In this document: positions 8,368 to 17,021 of the stretch, one piece after another
Numbering within the stretch: the first letter of the stretch is position 1
How the letters are laid out: each line of letters begins with the position of its first letter
NCBI GenBank assembly: GCA_038205115.1
Contig: JBBRCE010000025.1
Coordinates: forward strand, 5,007-69,006
Reading direction: 5' to 3'
Origin: JBBRCE01 sp038205115
Lineage (GTDB): Bacteria > Planctomycetota > Planctomycetia > Pirellulales > JBBRCE01
Length of the DNA: 64,000 bases
The notes under the pieces: model-generated
What the model was told of the DNA's origin: nothing
Databases searched by the model: none
The model's input: the letters and a program-made list of their open reading frames with translations, nothing else
Program-made: the position numbers and the translations under genes

Positions 8368-11328
8368 ATGCCCGAATTGATTGACCACGTGGATCAGTTG
8401 AATAGCTCGAGTCTGATTTTTGTCGAAGAGTTATACGCCGAGTATCTTCGCGACCCGGAATCGGTAACTGCCGATTGGCGGCAGTATTTCCAGCAGCTTG
8501 GCGACGGTCAGTCTAGCGCGCCGCAGCGGGTGCAGATTGGCCCTTCGTTTCGGCCATCGAGCATGTTTGCACCGCCAGCGCCGCTGGCTTACAGCGATAG
8601 TCCAGCCAGCACCGCAAAAGTCGCAGCCATTGGCCACAGCAGCGGCAACGGCGCCAGCGCAAACGGAAATGGCGCCACTGAGCACAGCGCCGCCAGCAAC
8701 TCCAATGGCCATCAGCATGGCCCGGTGATCGTGCCGCGCGCCGCGCAAGATCCGTTGGACGTGGCCATTTTGCAAGAACGCGTGGATCAGTTGATTCGCG
8801 CGTATCGAGTGCGAGGGCACATGGTGGCGCTGATCGATCCGCTGGGTCTGCATCGCGATCCGCTACCGGAGTTGGAACCGGCCACTTATAACCTGACCGA
8901 AGCTGACTTGGATCGCACGGTTTCGACCGATTCGATCGAAGGTCCGCAAACCATGACCATTCGCCGCATCGTCGAGCGGCTGCGCAACACCTACTGCCGC
9001 TCGATCGGCGTGCAGTTCATGCACATGGACGATCTGGCCGTGCGGCTATGGCTGCAGCATCGGATGGAGCGTTGCGAAAATCGGATCACGCTCGGTCGCA
9101 AAGAGCAACTGCGGATTCTCAACCGCCTGACCAACGCGGTGGTCTTCGAAGAATTCATTCAGAAGCGATTTCTCGGCGCCAAAAGCTTCTCGCTCGAGGG
9201 CGCCGAAAGCTTGATACCGCTGCTTGAGATGGCCATCGAAAAAGCCGGTGAAGAACACATCGACGAAATCGTGATGGGCATGGCTCACCGCGGACGCTTG
9301 AATGTTCTGGCCAACATCATGGGCAAGAGCGCCCAACAGATCTTCCGCGAATTCGCCGACATCGACCCCGAATTGCACATCGGCCGCGGCGACGTCAAAT
9401 ACCACTTGGGCCATAGCACCGACTGGAAGACCGATAGCGGCCATCGCGTGCATATTTCGCTGTGCTTCAACCCCAGCCATTTGGAATTCGTCAACCCGGT
9501 GGTGCTGGGGCGTTTGCGTGCCAAACAAGATCGCGTGGGCGATTACGACCGCCAACGCGGCCTAGGCATTTTGATTCATGGCGACGCCGCGTTTGCCGGC
9601 GAAGGCGTCATTCAAGAAACGCTCAATCTCAGTCAGCTCAACGCGTATCGCACCGGCGGCACGTTGCATGTGATTGTCAACAATCAAATCGGCTTCACCA
9701 CCAGCCCATCGCAGGCCCGCTCGTGCCAGTACGCCACGGACGTGGCCAAGATGTTGCAACTGCCCATCTTTCACGTCAATGGCGAAGATCCCGAGGCTGT
9801 GGCCCAAGTGGTACGCCTGGCCATGGACTTCCGCGAAGCGTTTCAGCGCGACGTGGTGATCGATATGTACTGCTATCGCCGCCGCGGACACAACGAAGCC
9901 GACGAACCGGCGTTCACGCAGCCTGATCTGTATCGCGCCATTGAACAACGCAAAACCGTGCGTGAGGGTTATCTGGACTTCCTGCTCGAGCTGGGCGGTG
10001 TCTCGCGCGAAGAGGCCGATCGCATGGCCGACGATCATCGCCAGCAGTTGGATCAAGAACTGTCTGTCGCCCGCAGCCACGATTATCACCACAAATTCGA
10101 AGCGCCTGGCATCTGGAGTTTGTATGTCGGCGGCCGCGAGCGCGAGGCGGCCGACGTGCCCACCGGTTGCAAGTTGGCCACGCTGCAGGAATTGCTGACC
10201 AAGCAGTCGGAAGTGCCGGCGGACTTTACGCCGCATCCCAAGCTACAGCGGATTTTGGACGAGCGTTGCGAGATGGCTGCCGGAAATCGCCCTTTGAACT
10301 GGGCGGCCGCCGAGTCGCTGGCCTATGCCACGCTGCTGACCCAAGGTTTGACGCTGCGGATGACCGGTCAAGATTGCGAACGCGGCACGTTTAGCCATCG
10401 TCACGCGGTGCTGCACGACGTACACGACGGCCACACGTACATGCCGCTGGCGCATTTGTCGTCCGATCAGGCGCGGATCGAAATCGTCAACAGCCCGCTC
10501 TCGGAGATTGGCGTGTTGGGATTTGAGTATGGCTACAGTCTCGATACGCCCGACGGTCTGACCATCTGGGAGGCGCAATTTGGCGACTTCACTAACGTGG
10601 CGCAAGTGGTGATCGACCAATTCATCATCAGCGCGGAAGACAAATGGAAACGGCTCTCGGGCCTGGTGATGTTACTCCCGCACGGCTTCGAAGGCCAAGG
10701 CCCCGAGCATAGCAGCGCCCGGCTCGAACGCTTTTTGCAGTTGGCGGCCAAAGACAACATGCAAATTTGCAACGCCACCACGCCGGCGCAATTCTACCAT
10801 TTGCTCCGTCGGCAGGTGCTGCGCGAATGGCGCAAGCCGCTGATCGTAATGACGCCCAAGAGCATGTTACGGCATCCCAAAGTGGTTTCTTCGCTGGAAG
10901 AAATGACCGGTGACACCGAGTTCCAACGGATCATCCCGGATCAATCTGGCGGCGATCCGGCGGCAGTGCAGCGCGTGTTGCTCTGTTCCGGCAAAATTTA
11001 CTGGGAGCTCGAAGAACAGCGCGCCAGCCTGAAACGCGACAACGTCGCCATCATTCGTCTGGAACAGCTCTACCCGCTGGCCAAAGACCGGCTAAAAGAA
11101 CTGCTGGCATGCTATCGCGATGGCACGCCGGTGTTTTGGGTGCAAGAAGAGCCGGAGAACATGGGCGCGTGGCGGTATTTGAAGGTGATTTTTGGCGATC
11201 GGATGTTCGACCGCCTGCCATTTGCAGGTATCTCGCGGGCGACGGCCGCCAGCCCGGCCACCGGTTCGGCCAGCAGCCACCGCCTGGAGCAACAAGAGAT
11301 TTATGCAAAATCGTTCGCCGTGGCATAG
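8368..11328 (+). CDS. sucA: 2-oxoglutarate dehydrogenase E1 component
   Basis: 986 residues from the ATG at 8368, chosen because the family N-terminus (SLIFVEELYAEYLRDPESV, the E2-binding region) begins right after it; upstream codons are not conserved-looking. The thiamine-diphosphate enzyme decarboxylates 2-oxoglutarate and succinylates the lipoyl group of E2 in the TCA cycle. A low-complexity Gly/Asn/Ser linker (about 85-120) separates the N-terminal segment from the catalytic body. Recognisable signatures are GMAHRGRLNVLAN, HIGRGDVKYHLG, HGDAAFAGEGVIQETLNLS, RRRGHNEADEPAFTQP and, in the pyrimidine domain, GFEGQGPEHSSARLERFLQ. E2 follows on the same strand. Confidence 0.96.
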   Translation: MPELIDHVDQLNSSSLIFVEELYAEYLRDPESVTADWRQYFQQLGDGQSSAPQRVQIGPSFRPSSMFAPPAPLAYSDSPASTAKVAAIGHSSGNGASANGNGATEHSAASNSNGHQHGPVIVPRAAQDPLDVAILQERVDQLIRAYRVRGHMVALIDPLGLHRDPLPELEPATYNLTEADLDRTVSTDSIEGPQTMTIRRIVERLRNTYCRSIGVQFMHMDDLAVRLWLQHRMERCENRITLGRKEQLRILNRLTNAVVFEEFIQKRFLGAKSFSLEGAESLIPLLEMAIEKAGEEHIDEIVMGMAHRGRLNVLANIMGKSAQQIFREFADIDPELHIGRGDVKYHLGHSTDWKTDSGHRVHISLCFNPSHLEFVNPVVLGRLRAKQDRVGDYDRQRGLGILIHGDAAFAGEGVIQETLNLSQLNAYRTGGTLHVIVNNQIGFTTSPSQARSCQYATDVAKMLQLPIFHVNGEDPEAVAQVVRLAMDFREAFQRDVVIDMYCYRRRGHNEADEPAFTQPDLYRAIEQRKTVREGYLDFLLELGGVSREEADRMADDHRQQLDQELSVARSHDYHHKFEAPGIWSLYVGGREREAADVPTGCKLATLQELLTKQSEVPADFTPHPKLQRILDERCEMAAGNRPLNWAAAESLAYATLLTQGLTLRMTGQDCERGTFSHRHAVLHDVHDGHTYMPLAHLSSDQARIEIVNSPLSEIGVLGFEYGYSLDTPDGLTIWEAQFGDFTNVAQVVIDQFIISAEDKWKRLSGLVMLLPHGFEGQGPEHSSARLERFLQLAAKDNMQICNATTPAQFYHLLRRQVLREWRKPLIVMTPKSMLRHPKVVSSLEEMTGDTEFQRIIPDQSGGDPAAVQRVLLCSGKIYWELEEQRASLKRDNVAIIRLEQLYPLAKDRLKELLACYRDGTPVFWVQEEPENMGAWRYLKVIFGDRMFDRLPFAGISRATAASPATGSASSHRLEQQEIYAKSFAVA

Positions 11329-11556
11329 AATGGTTGCGAAGGCGAATCGACGTACGTCGCTCGCTGGCTGACCGTTACTTGCCGGGGTGTTGGCATTTGC
11401 ATCAATTGCTCGACCATCGCCAGGATTAACACTTGAATCGATAGTTCGATCCGGCGAAACTATTCTTATACCGAGCAGATTCCGCTGACCGCATTCGAGC
11501 GAGTGCCGGCAAAGCGACGTTTATAAGCCAAACACTACTTTTACTTGTGTGTCGAA

Positions 11557-12834
11557 ATGCCTGTTGAACTCAAAGTGCCGGAAATCGGCGAATCGATTCG
11601 TGAAGTGCAAATCGGCCAGTGGCGTAAAGCCGTGGGCGATTCGGCCGACAAAGACGAAAATCTGGTCGAGATCGAAACCGATAAAGCCACTGTCGATTTG
11701 CCCGCCCCCGTCGCTGGCGTGATCACGCAAATGCTCAAAAAGCAGGGCGAAACGGCCGCCGTGGGTGAAGTGATCGGCTACATCGACGAATCGTCCACTG
11801 CTGCGGCCAAGCCGGCCGCCCAAGCGCCGGATGCCGGTGCGGCTGCCGCGCCCGCCAAAAGCAGCGGCGACTCCGCGCGAGTCATGCCTTCGGCCGCGCG
11901 GGTGCTGGCGGAAAAAGGTCTATCGCCCGGCCAAGTTGACGGCAGCGGTCCCGGCGGGCGCGTGCTCAAAGAAGACGCCCAGCGTGCTGGCGCGGCACCG
12001 GCCAAAGCGCCGCCCACCGCACCCAGCAAGGCCAGTCCCGCGCCTGGCAAACCGGCTGCCGCACCAAAAACTGCGCTGGTCAAGTCTGAGCCCGGCAGAT
12101 CGGCCCGGCATGCCATGTCGGCCAATCAGGCGGGTCGCGAAGAAGAAATCGTGCCGATGACGCCCATGCGGCGCACCATCGCGGAACGTTTGGTCGATGC
12201 GCAGCACAACGCCGCGCTGCTCACGACCTTTAACGAAATCGACATGACGGAGATCATGGAACTTCGCAAGAAGCATCGCGACGTCTTCCAAGAACGTTAC
12301 GGCATCAAGCTGGGCTTCATGTCGTTTTTCGTCAAAGCCTGCGTCGACGCACTGAAGTTGGTGCCGCAGGTTAACGCGGAAATTCGCGAAAACAACATCG
12401 TCTACAAAAACTATTACGACATCGGCATTGCCGTTGGCGGCGGCAAAGGCCTGGTGGTGCCGGTGATTCGCAATGCCGATTATCTCAGCTTTGCCGAAAT
12501 CGAAATGACCATCGGCGACTTCGGCCGGCGGGCGCAGGACAATAAGATCAAGCTGGAAGAACTGCAAGGCGGCACCTTCACCATTTCCAATGGCGGTGTG
12601 TATGGCTCGCTGCTCTCCACGCCGATCGTCAATCCACCGCAAAGCGGGATCCTCGGCTTGCATGCCATTCAAGATCGTCCCGTAGCCCGCAATGGCCAAG
12701 TGGTGATTCGGCCGATGATGTACGTGGCGCTAACCTACGATCACCGAATTGTCGATGGCCGCGAAGGCGTGACGTTCCTCAAGCGGATCAAGGACGCCAT
12801 CGAAGAGCCCAGCCGAATTTTGCTGGAAGTGTAA
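11557..12834 (+). CDS. sucB: Dihydrolipoamide succinyltransferase, E2 of 2-oxoglutarate dehydrogenase
   Basis: 425 residues from the ATG at 11557. Domain order: one lipoyl domain (1-75) with the lipoylated lysine K43 in IETDKATVDLPAP; an Ala/Pro linker; a peripheral subunit-binding domain (about 105-145, ARVLAEKGLSPGQVDGSGPG); a second Ala/Pro/Lys linker; and the C-terminal catalytic domain, with the active-site motif YDHRIVDGREGV near the end. It accepts succinyl from E1 and passes it to CoA. It lies 228 bp after sucA and is presumably its partner. The E3 gene (lpd) that completes the complex is not in the window. Confidence 0.95.
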   Translation: MPVELKVPEIGESIREVQIGQWRKAVGDSADKDENLVEIETDKATVDLPAPVAGVITQMLKKQGETAAVGEVIGYIDESSTAAAKPAAQAPDAGAAAAPAKSSGDSARVMPSAARVLAEKGLSPGQVDGSGPGGRVLKEDAQRAGAAPAKAPPTAPSKASPAPGKPAAAPKTALVKSEPGRSARHAMSANQAGREEEIVPMTPMRRTIAERLVDAQHNAALLTTFNEIDMTEIMELRKKHRDVFQERYGIKLGFMSFFVKACVDALKLVPQVNAEIRENNIVYKNYYDIGIAVGGGKGLVVPVIRNADYLSFAEIEMTIGDFGRRAQDNKIKLEELQGGTFTISNGGVYGSLLSTPIVNPPQSGILGLHAIQDRPVARNGQVVIRPMMYVALTYDHRIVDGREGVTFLKRIKDAIEEPSRILLEV

Positions 12835-12963
12835 TCGCGCGGCGATTTTATTCAAGCACGAAAATGCCGACGCTGCCAGTGTCGATGATCCTGCACGCCG
12901 GCGGTTTAAGCGTCGGTGTATGGCGAATTGGCCTAGCAGGATTGCAACGCGGGCAGCATCGGC

Positions 12964-12987
12964 AATGAAATCGATAATGAAATCGAT
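12964..12987. repeat. Perfect 12-bp tandem duplication
   Basis: AATGAAATCGAT occurs twice head-to-tail without a mismatch, in the spacer between the convergent sucB gene and the small membrane protein ending at 13009. No function is apparent; it may be simple slippage. Confidence 0.8.
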
Positions 12988-13008
12988 TATCGGCGCAGCA
13001 GCGGCAAG

Positions 13009-13278
13009 TTAGCCGTTCGACGTGCGGTCTGATCCGGCAACTTTCACCAGCTTATTGTAAAGTCCCAGCACCAGCAGTGTTGGTGCCCATTGCCCAACGA
13101 ACAAGCTTTCTTTGGCCTTGCCAGTCATTTGCAAGGCGAGCGATCCGACGACCGAAGCGCCGGCCGCCCACAAAAATAGGTCCGATGGCAGTTTGGCGGT
13201 CTGCTCTTCGATGGAGCGGGCCACTCGGCCTTCAGCGTGCTCGCGGCGACTCAGACGATTTGGCGATTGTAACGACAT
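13009..13278 (-). CDS. Small membrane protein, two helices
   Basis: 89 residues from the ATG at 13278 (the longer open frame to 13353 is not needed). A charged N-terminus (REHAEGRVARSIEEQTAKLPS) is followed by two hydrophobic stretches, DLFLWAAGASVVGSLALQ and APTLLVLGLYNKLVKV, joined by TGKAKESLFVGQW. Small proteins with this exact layout (RSIEEQTAKLPSD, FVGQWAPT, GLYNKLVK) recur in planctomycetes and other soil bacteria without a known function. Inner-membrane location is inferred. Confidence 0.75.
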   Translation of the reverse strand: MSLQSPNRLSRREHAEGRVARSIEEQTAKLPSDLFLWAAGASVVGSLALQMTGKAKESLFVGQWAPTLLVLGLYNKLVKVAGSDRTSNG

Positions 13279-13483
13279 GACTTTGTTACCTCGGAAATGA
13301 CACTGTAGGCAAGCCGCCCACGCGAGCGACGTTGATGTCGTCCATGAGAGCAAGCCTTGTGCCTCGACCTTTGCGCCAACTGCGGTTTACCGTGCCGTAC
13401 AAGCATTGCGGCCGCTGAAGATTCGCCTCGCGTGACAAGGAATCTTCGCCGAAAAAACGCGCGGTCGGAAAGCAACGCTCAAA

Positions 13484-13840
13484 TTATTGCATGGCCTGCC
13501 GCTGCACGAACAGCATTCGCAATTGATGCAGGCAACCGTGGAGCACGGTCGATTCTTCTGGCGTGCGGTTGCCGGCCGTTTTTTCGTCCAGCATCTGCAG
13601 TGTGTCGATAAAGTGAGTGGCCTGCGTTGGCCGGAACTCGGCTTGATCGGAGAACGGATCGGGAATTTGCCCGAGCGCCACCATGGCTTGCGTGGCTAGG
13701 GTGGTGACCAAAAACGTCAGATTGGCAGGCGGCAGCGCCGGCTCACCGCCATGTGTTTTTTCGAGCTTCGCGCGCTCGGCGCGGACTTTTTCTTTGTACT
13801 GCTGGTCAATCAGCGGAACGTTTTCGGATTCGCCAGACAT
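13484..13840 (-). CDS. DUF1844 family protein
   Basis: 118 residues starting at the ATG at 13840. Residues about 39-118 match the DUF1844 pattern: NLTFLVTTLATQAMVALGQI, a loop with ATHFIDTLQMLDEKTAGNRT, and a helical end (LHGCLHQLRMLFV). DUF1844 proteins are short, cytoplasmic, common in Planctomycetes, Acidobacteria and Deltaproteobacteria, and uncharacterised. The N-terminal 35 residues are charged and probably disordered. It lies between the OleA-like gene upstream and the two-helix protein downstream, all on the minus strand. Confidence 0.85.
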   Translation of the reverse strand: MSGESENVPLIDQQYKEKVRAERAKLEKTHGGEPALPPANLTFLVTTLATQAMVALGQIPDPFSDQAEFRPTQATHFIDTLQMLDEKTAGNRTPEESTVLHGCLHQLRMLFVQRQAMQ

Positions 13841-13961
13841 AGTTCAATGCTCAATATCGTGGGTTAGTAATTCGCGAGTTCGGACGGTGCGCCACGCACA
13901 CCTTTTTTCTGAATCGACCTGTGGTACGCAAGCTTACACGGGCGGCCAACACGGCAACTGT

Positions 13962-15083
13962 CTAGACGCTGGCCCGCGGACTGCCAGCGGTGACAAACTG
14001 CCCATGCGGCGCGGGGATTGGTGACGCCACGGCCGCTTGTTGCCAGTCGATTGCCAGAATTAACGAATTGATGCCGGAACCGATGCCCATCAGCGCCACT
14101 TGGTTGCCGGGTTGCAGTTGGCCTTGTTCGAAGCCCAGCGCCAAGGTGATGGGCGCGGCGGCTGAGCCGGTGTTGCCCAGGAATTCGACGGTCGAAAAAT
14201 CGTTGGCCGGATTCAACTGCAGCGATTGCAAATTCAAACGTCGATGGGCCACGCCCACCTGATGGCAAAACGTGCGATCGATGCGGTCGCGCGTCCAGCG
14301 GGCTTCGGTCAGAAACGCTTCGAAGGTTTCTTTGCCCAGCGCGACGCCTTCGTGCAGCAGTTTTTCCGAATCGGTCTGCATCAGCGGTTGCATGGCGGCC
14401 GATGCTTGATCGGTTTCGCTCTGGCACAATGCATGAAAAGCCGTGTTGGCGCGAGCAGCGGCGGCAAACAGCCGATTGCCGGTGCGACTCAACCGTTTGT
14501 GGGTCAGCACCACGGCCACGCTGGCCGAACCAATGGTCAGTGACGCCACGGCCAATTTCATCTGCTCGCGCGTCAGCGACGTATCGCGATTCAGCCGGTC
14601 GATGGTGGTTTCGACCAGCGGCCGCGAACTTTCCGTGCCGACGACAATGCCGGCTTCGATTTGCCCGAGCTCAATCATATTGGCAATTTGCACCATGCCG
14701 TTGAGCACGCCCAGGCAGGCGTTGGAAACATCGTACACCAGGCATTCGTGCGGCAGCCCGAGCCGGTGATGCACGCCGCAGGCCGTGGCCGGTTCCAAAA
14801 AATCTCGACAGACCGAGGCATGAATCAGAGCGCCAATTTGATGCCGTGCCAGACCCGTTTTGTTCAGCGCTAGTTCGGCGCTCTGCACGCTGACGCTGCC
14901 TGGCATGGTGCCTGACGGCCAAAACCGGCGCTCGCGAATTCCCGTCATCAATTCCAGTCGTCCGGCCGGCAATCGCAACCGCGTATAAAGTGGTTCTAGC
15001 CGGCTTTCGATTTCGGCCGAACTGACCACCTCGTCGGGCAGCACGTACCCCAACGATTCCAGGCAAACGTTCTCGTAACGCAT
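13962..15083 (-). CDS. oleA: OleA-type thiolase (head-to-head acyl-CoA condensation)
   Basis: 373 residues. It is a FabH/thiolase-fold enzyme and would often be annotated as 3-oxoacyl-ACP synthase III. The details favour OleA, which condenses two fatty acyl-CoAs to a beta-keto acid for long-chain olefin or ketone synthesis: the catalytic triad C123 (DVSNACLGVLNGM), H274 (FCHQVG) and N304 (LGNTGSAA), plus E97 in SVCRDFLEPATA, the glutamate position characteristic of OleA. The C-terminal ALMGIGSGINS also fits. The last 25 residues (AAVASPIPAPHG onward) exceed the family and may be disordered. No other ole gene is adjacent; an OleB homologue lies at 58094. Assignment from remembered sequence similarity. 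Confidence 0.78.
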   Translation of the reverse strand: MRYENVCLESLGYVLPDEVVSSAEIESRLEPLYTRLRLPAGRLELMTGIRERRFWPSGTMPGSVSVQSAELALNKTGLARHQIGALIHASVCRDFLEPATACGVHHRLGLPHECLVYDVSNACLGVLNGMVQIANMIELGQIEAGIVVGTESSRPLVETTIDRLNRDTSLTREQMKLAVASLTIGSASVAVVLTHKRLSRTGNRLFAAAARANTAFHALCQSETDQASAAMQPLMQTDSEKLLHEGVALGKETFEAFLTEARWTRDRIDRTFCHQVGVAHRRLNLQSLQLNPANDFSTVEFLGNTGSAAAPITLALGFEQGQLQPGNQVALMGIGSGINSLILAIDWQQAAVASPIPAPHGQFVTAGSPRASV

Positions 15084-15457
15084 CGATTTTCCGAACAGGC
15101 GGTAAAATAGGGTGTTTTTGGTCTGCTGTCAGCATAGTTGGGCCTGCGCAGGGTGGGCAAGTCCAAACGCCAAGGCTGCGGGAATCTGCTGGACGCCGTG
15201 GCTGGCGAAAGAGGGCCGCTCACGATTAACCTGAGCTGGCATCCATCGCAAGTTCTGTCGCGCCTGCCGCCCGTGCCAGCAGCCAGCAGTTTCGCCAATC
15301 GAAATTGCTGCTGTAATCGGCAAAGTTTTGCATTTTTAGCGAACAGTCAACCGTGCTGCGGTCGAAATGAGAAGCAGCGACGATTGCGCGCCGTGCGGAT
15401 GGCGTGCGTCACGGACGCTAGCAACTTCGTTCACTTCGTTCTTGTTTGGCGACCGCT
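15084..15457. other. Divergent spacer between oleA and methyltransferase
   Basis: 374 bases separating divergently transcribed genes, so it should hold both promoters. Open frames here have no recognisable content. I see no structured RNA or terminator. Confidence 0.4.
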
Positions 15458-16102
15458 ATGCCTGCCACGTACAGCCGCGAAAAACCGAGCCCACGTTACG
15501 CCCAGTTGCTGGAGCAGTATCGCGCGATGCATGTCGACGGCGAAGTACACGCCAAGCTGCCGCCGGAGCAGGTGTTTGGCGGGCAGAGTTTGCCGCGTCA
15601 CGGTCAGAACATCAAGCGGCTGATTGATGCCTACGCCGCCCGCACGCTGCTAGATTACGGTTCCGGCAAAGGCCAGCAGTACACGGCTTATCGAGTCGAT
15701 CTCGGCGTGGGACAAACCTTCGCCAGCATACCGGAATATTGGGGCGTGGAGATTCGTTGCTTTGATCCGGGCTATACGCCGTTCAGCACATTGCCCAGCG
15801 GCACGTTTGACGCGGTGATTTCGACCGACGTCTTGGAGCATTGCCCGGAAGCGGACGTGCCCTGGATTGTGACGGAAATGTTTGCCTACGCCAACAAATT
15901 TTTGTACGCCAACGTGGCCTGTTACCCGGCGCGTAAGCACCTAGCTAACGGCGAAAATGCTCATTGCACCGTGCGCCCGGCGGCCTGGTGGCAAACGACC
16001 TTTGCGCCGATCGCCGCCGCGTTTTCGAATATTCGCTATTACTTGGTGCTCGACGAGCCGGACGGTCAGGGCCAATTGCGGCAGACGGTCATTAACGGCT
16101 GA
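15458..16102 (+). CDS. Class I SAM-dependent methyltransferase
   Basis: 214 residues from the ATG at 15458. The methyltransferase fold is shown by motif I TLLDYGSGKGQQY (about 66-78), an acidic residue region VEIRCFDPGYTPF, and the post-motif FDAVISTDVLEHCPEADV with the DVLEH box typical of class I enzymes acting on small molecules. The acceptor is not predictable. The glycosyltransferase-like gene follows 60 bp later on the same strand, so the pair may act on a common saccharide or lipid; this is inference from position only. Confidence 0.8.
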   Translation: MPATYSREKPSPRYAQLLEQYRAMHVDGEVHAKLPPEQVFGGQSLPRHGQNIKRLIDAYAARTLLDYGSGKGQQYTAYRVDLGVGQTFASIPEYWGVEIRCFDPGYTPFSTLPSGTFDAVISTDVLEHCPEADVPWIVTEMFAYANKFLYANVACYPARKHLANGENAHCTVRPAAWWQTTFAPIAAAFSNIRYYLVLDEPDGQGQLRQTVING

Positions 16103-16162
16103 TCGCGCTCTGCGCCGACTGGCGGCAGCTTGGACGGAATTCATTCGCGGAAGGAGAGCTTC

Positions 16163-16873
16163 ATGTTTCGGATCTTCATCGGTTTTGACTCGCGTTTTCC
16201 GGAACCGGCCGACGTGCTGAAATACAGTTTCATCAAGCACTCCAGCATTCCGCTGGAAATTCACTATCTCAAGCTCGACGAACTAAAACTCAGTCGTGCG
16301 CACGATCCGCTGGCTTCCACGGAGTTCACCTATTCGCGCTTCTTGCCGCCGCATCTGTGCAACTTCGAAGGCACGGCGCTGTTTGTCGACAACGACATGC
16401 TCTGCCTGGGCGACATCGGCGAGATCGCCGATTTGGACATGACGCCGTTTGCGCTGCGCGTGGTCAAGCACGAATATACGCCAGTCAACGCGGTGAAAAT
16501 GTACGGCTGCCCTCAGACCAGTTACCCGCGCAAGAATTGGTCGAGCATGATGCTGATGGATTGCGGCAAATTGAAACTCTGGACCAAGGACGTGGTCGAA
16601 ACGCAAAGCGGCGCGTACTTGCATCGCTTTCAGGATATTCCGGACGAGCAGATTGGCGAACTGCCCAACACCTGGAACACCTTGGATTGGATGGACGAGA
16701 CGACCAAACTGATCCACTACACCAACGGTGGTCCGTGGTACAAAGAGTACGAAGACCACCCGCACGCGGGCATCTGGTTTGCCTATCGCGATGAAATGCG
16801 GGCCCGCCAGAAGCAGCGTCTTGCGCCGCACGCGTTTGGCGTGCCTGTCAAGAATCCGTCGATCAGTCAGTAA
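16163..16873 (+). CDS. Glycosyltransferase family 8-like protein
   Basis: 236 residues. The ATG at 16163 has a good ribosome site (AAGGAG, 8 bases upstream). The N-terminus FRIFIGFDSRFPEPADVL, the segment EFTYSRFLPP and the metal-binding DxD in ALFVDNDMLCLGDI are those of GT8-fold retaining transferases that use nucleotide sugars. A second conserved-looking stretch is KNWSSMMLMDC, followed by HYTNGGPWYKEY, where the histidine is the usual second metal ligand. Cytosolic, no membrane segment. It is probably cotranscribed with the preceding methyltransferase. Confidence 0.8.
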   Translation: MFRIFIGFDSRFPEPADVLKYSFIKHSSIPLEIHYLKLDELKLSRAHDPLASTEFTYSRFLPPHLCNFEGTALFVDNDMLCLGDIGEIADLDMTPFALRVVKHEYTPVNAVKMYGCPQTSYPRKNWSSMMLMDCGKLKLWTKDVVETQSGAYLHRFQDIPDEQIGELPNTWNTLDWMDETTKLIHYTNGGPWYKEYEDHPHAGIWFAYRDEMRARQKQRLAPHAFGVPVKNPSISQ

Positions 16874-17021
16874 TCGGCGCGCGTTCACGTTTATGGTTCG
16901 AGCCAGCGAATCGCCACACCCGGCGCGGACGCCGTATGTTCTTTCGCCCGTTGACGCAGTACATTAGCTTACAGACGAATGGATCGGACGGGGCAGACCG
17001 ACACCGGGGACTCCTGCGGCG

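Noticed and set aside
13962..15083. Annotation as FabH (3-oxoacyl-ACP synthase III)
   Set aside because: The fold is shared, but the DFLEPATA glutamate and surrounding sequence match OleA better; kept as an alternative only.
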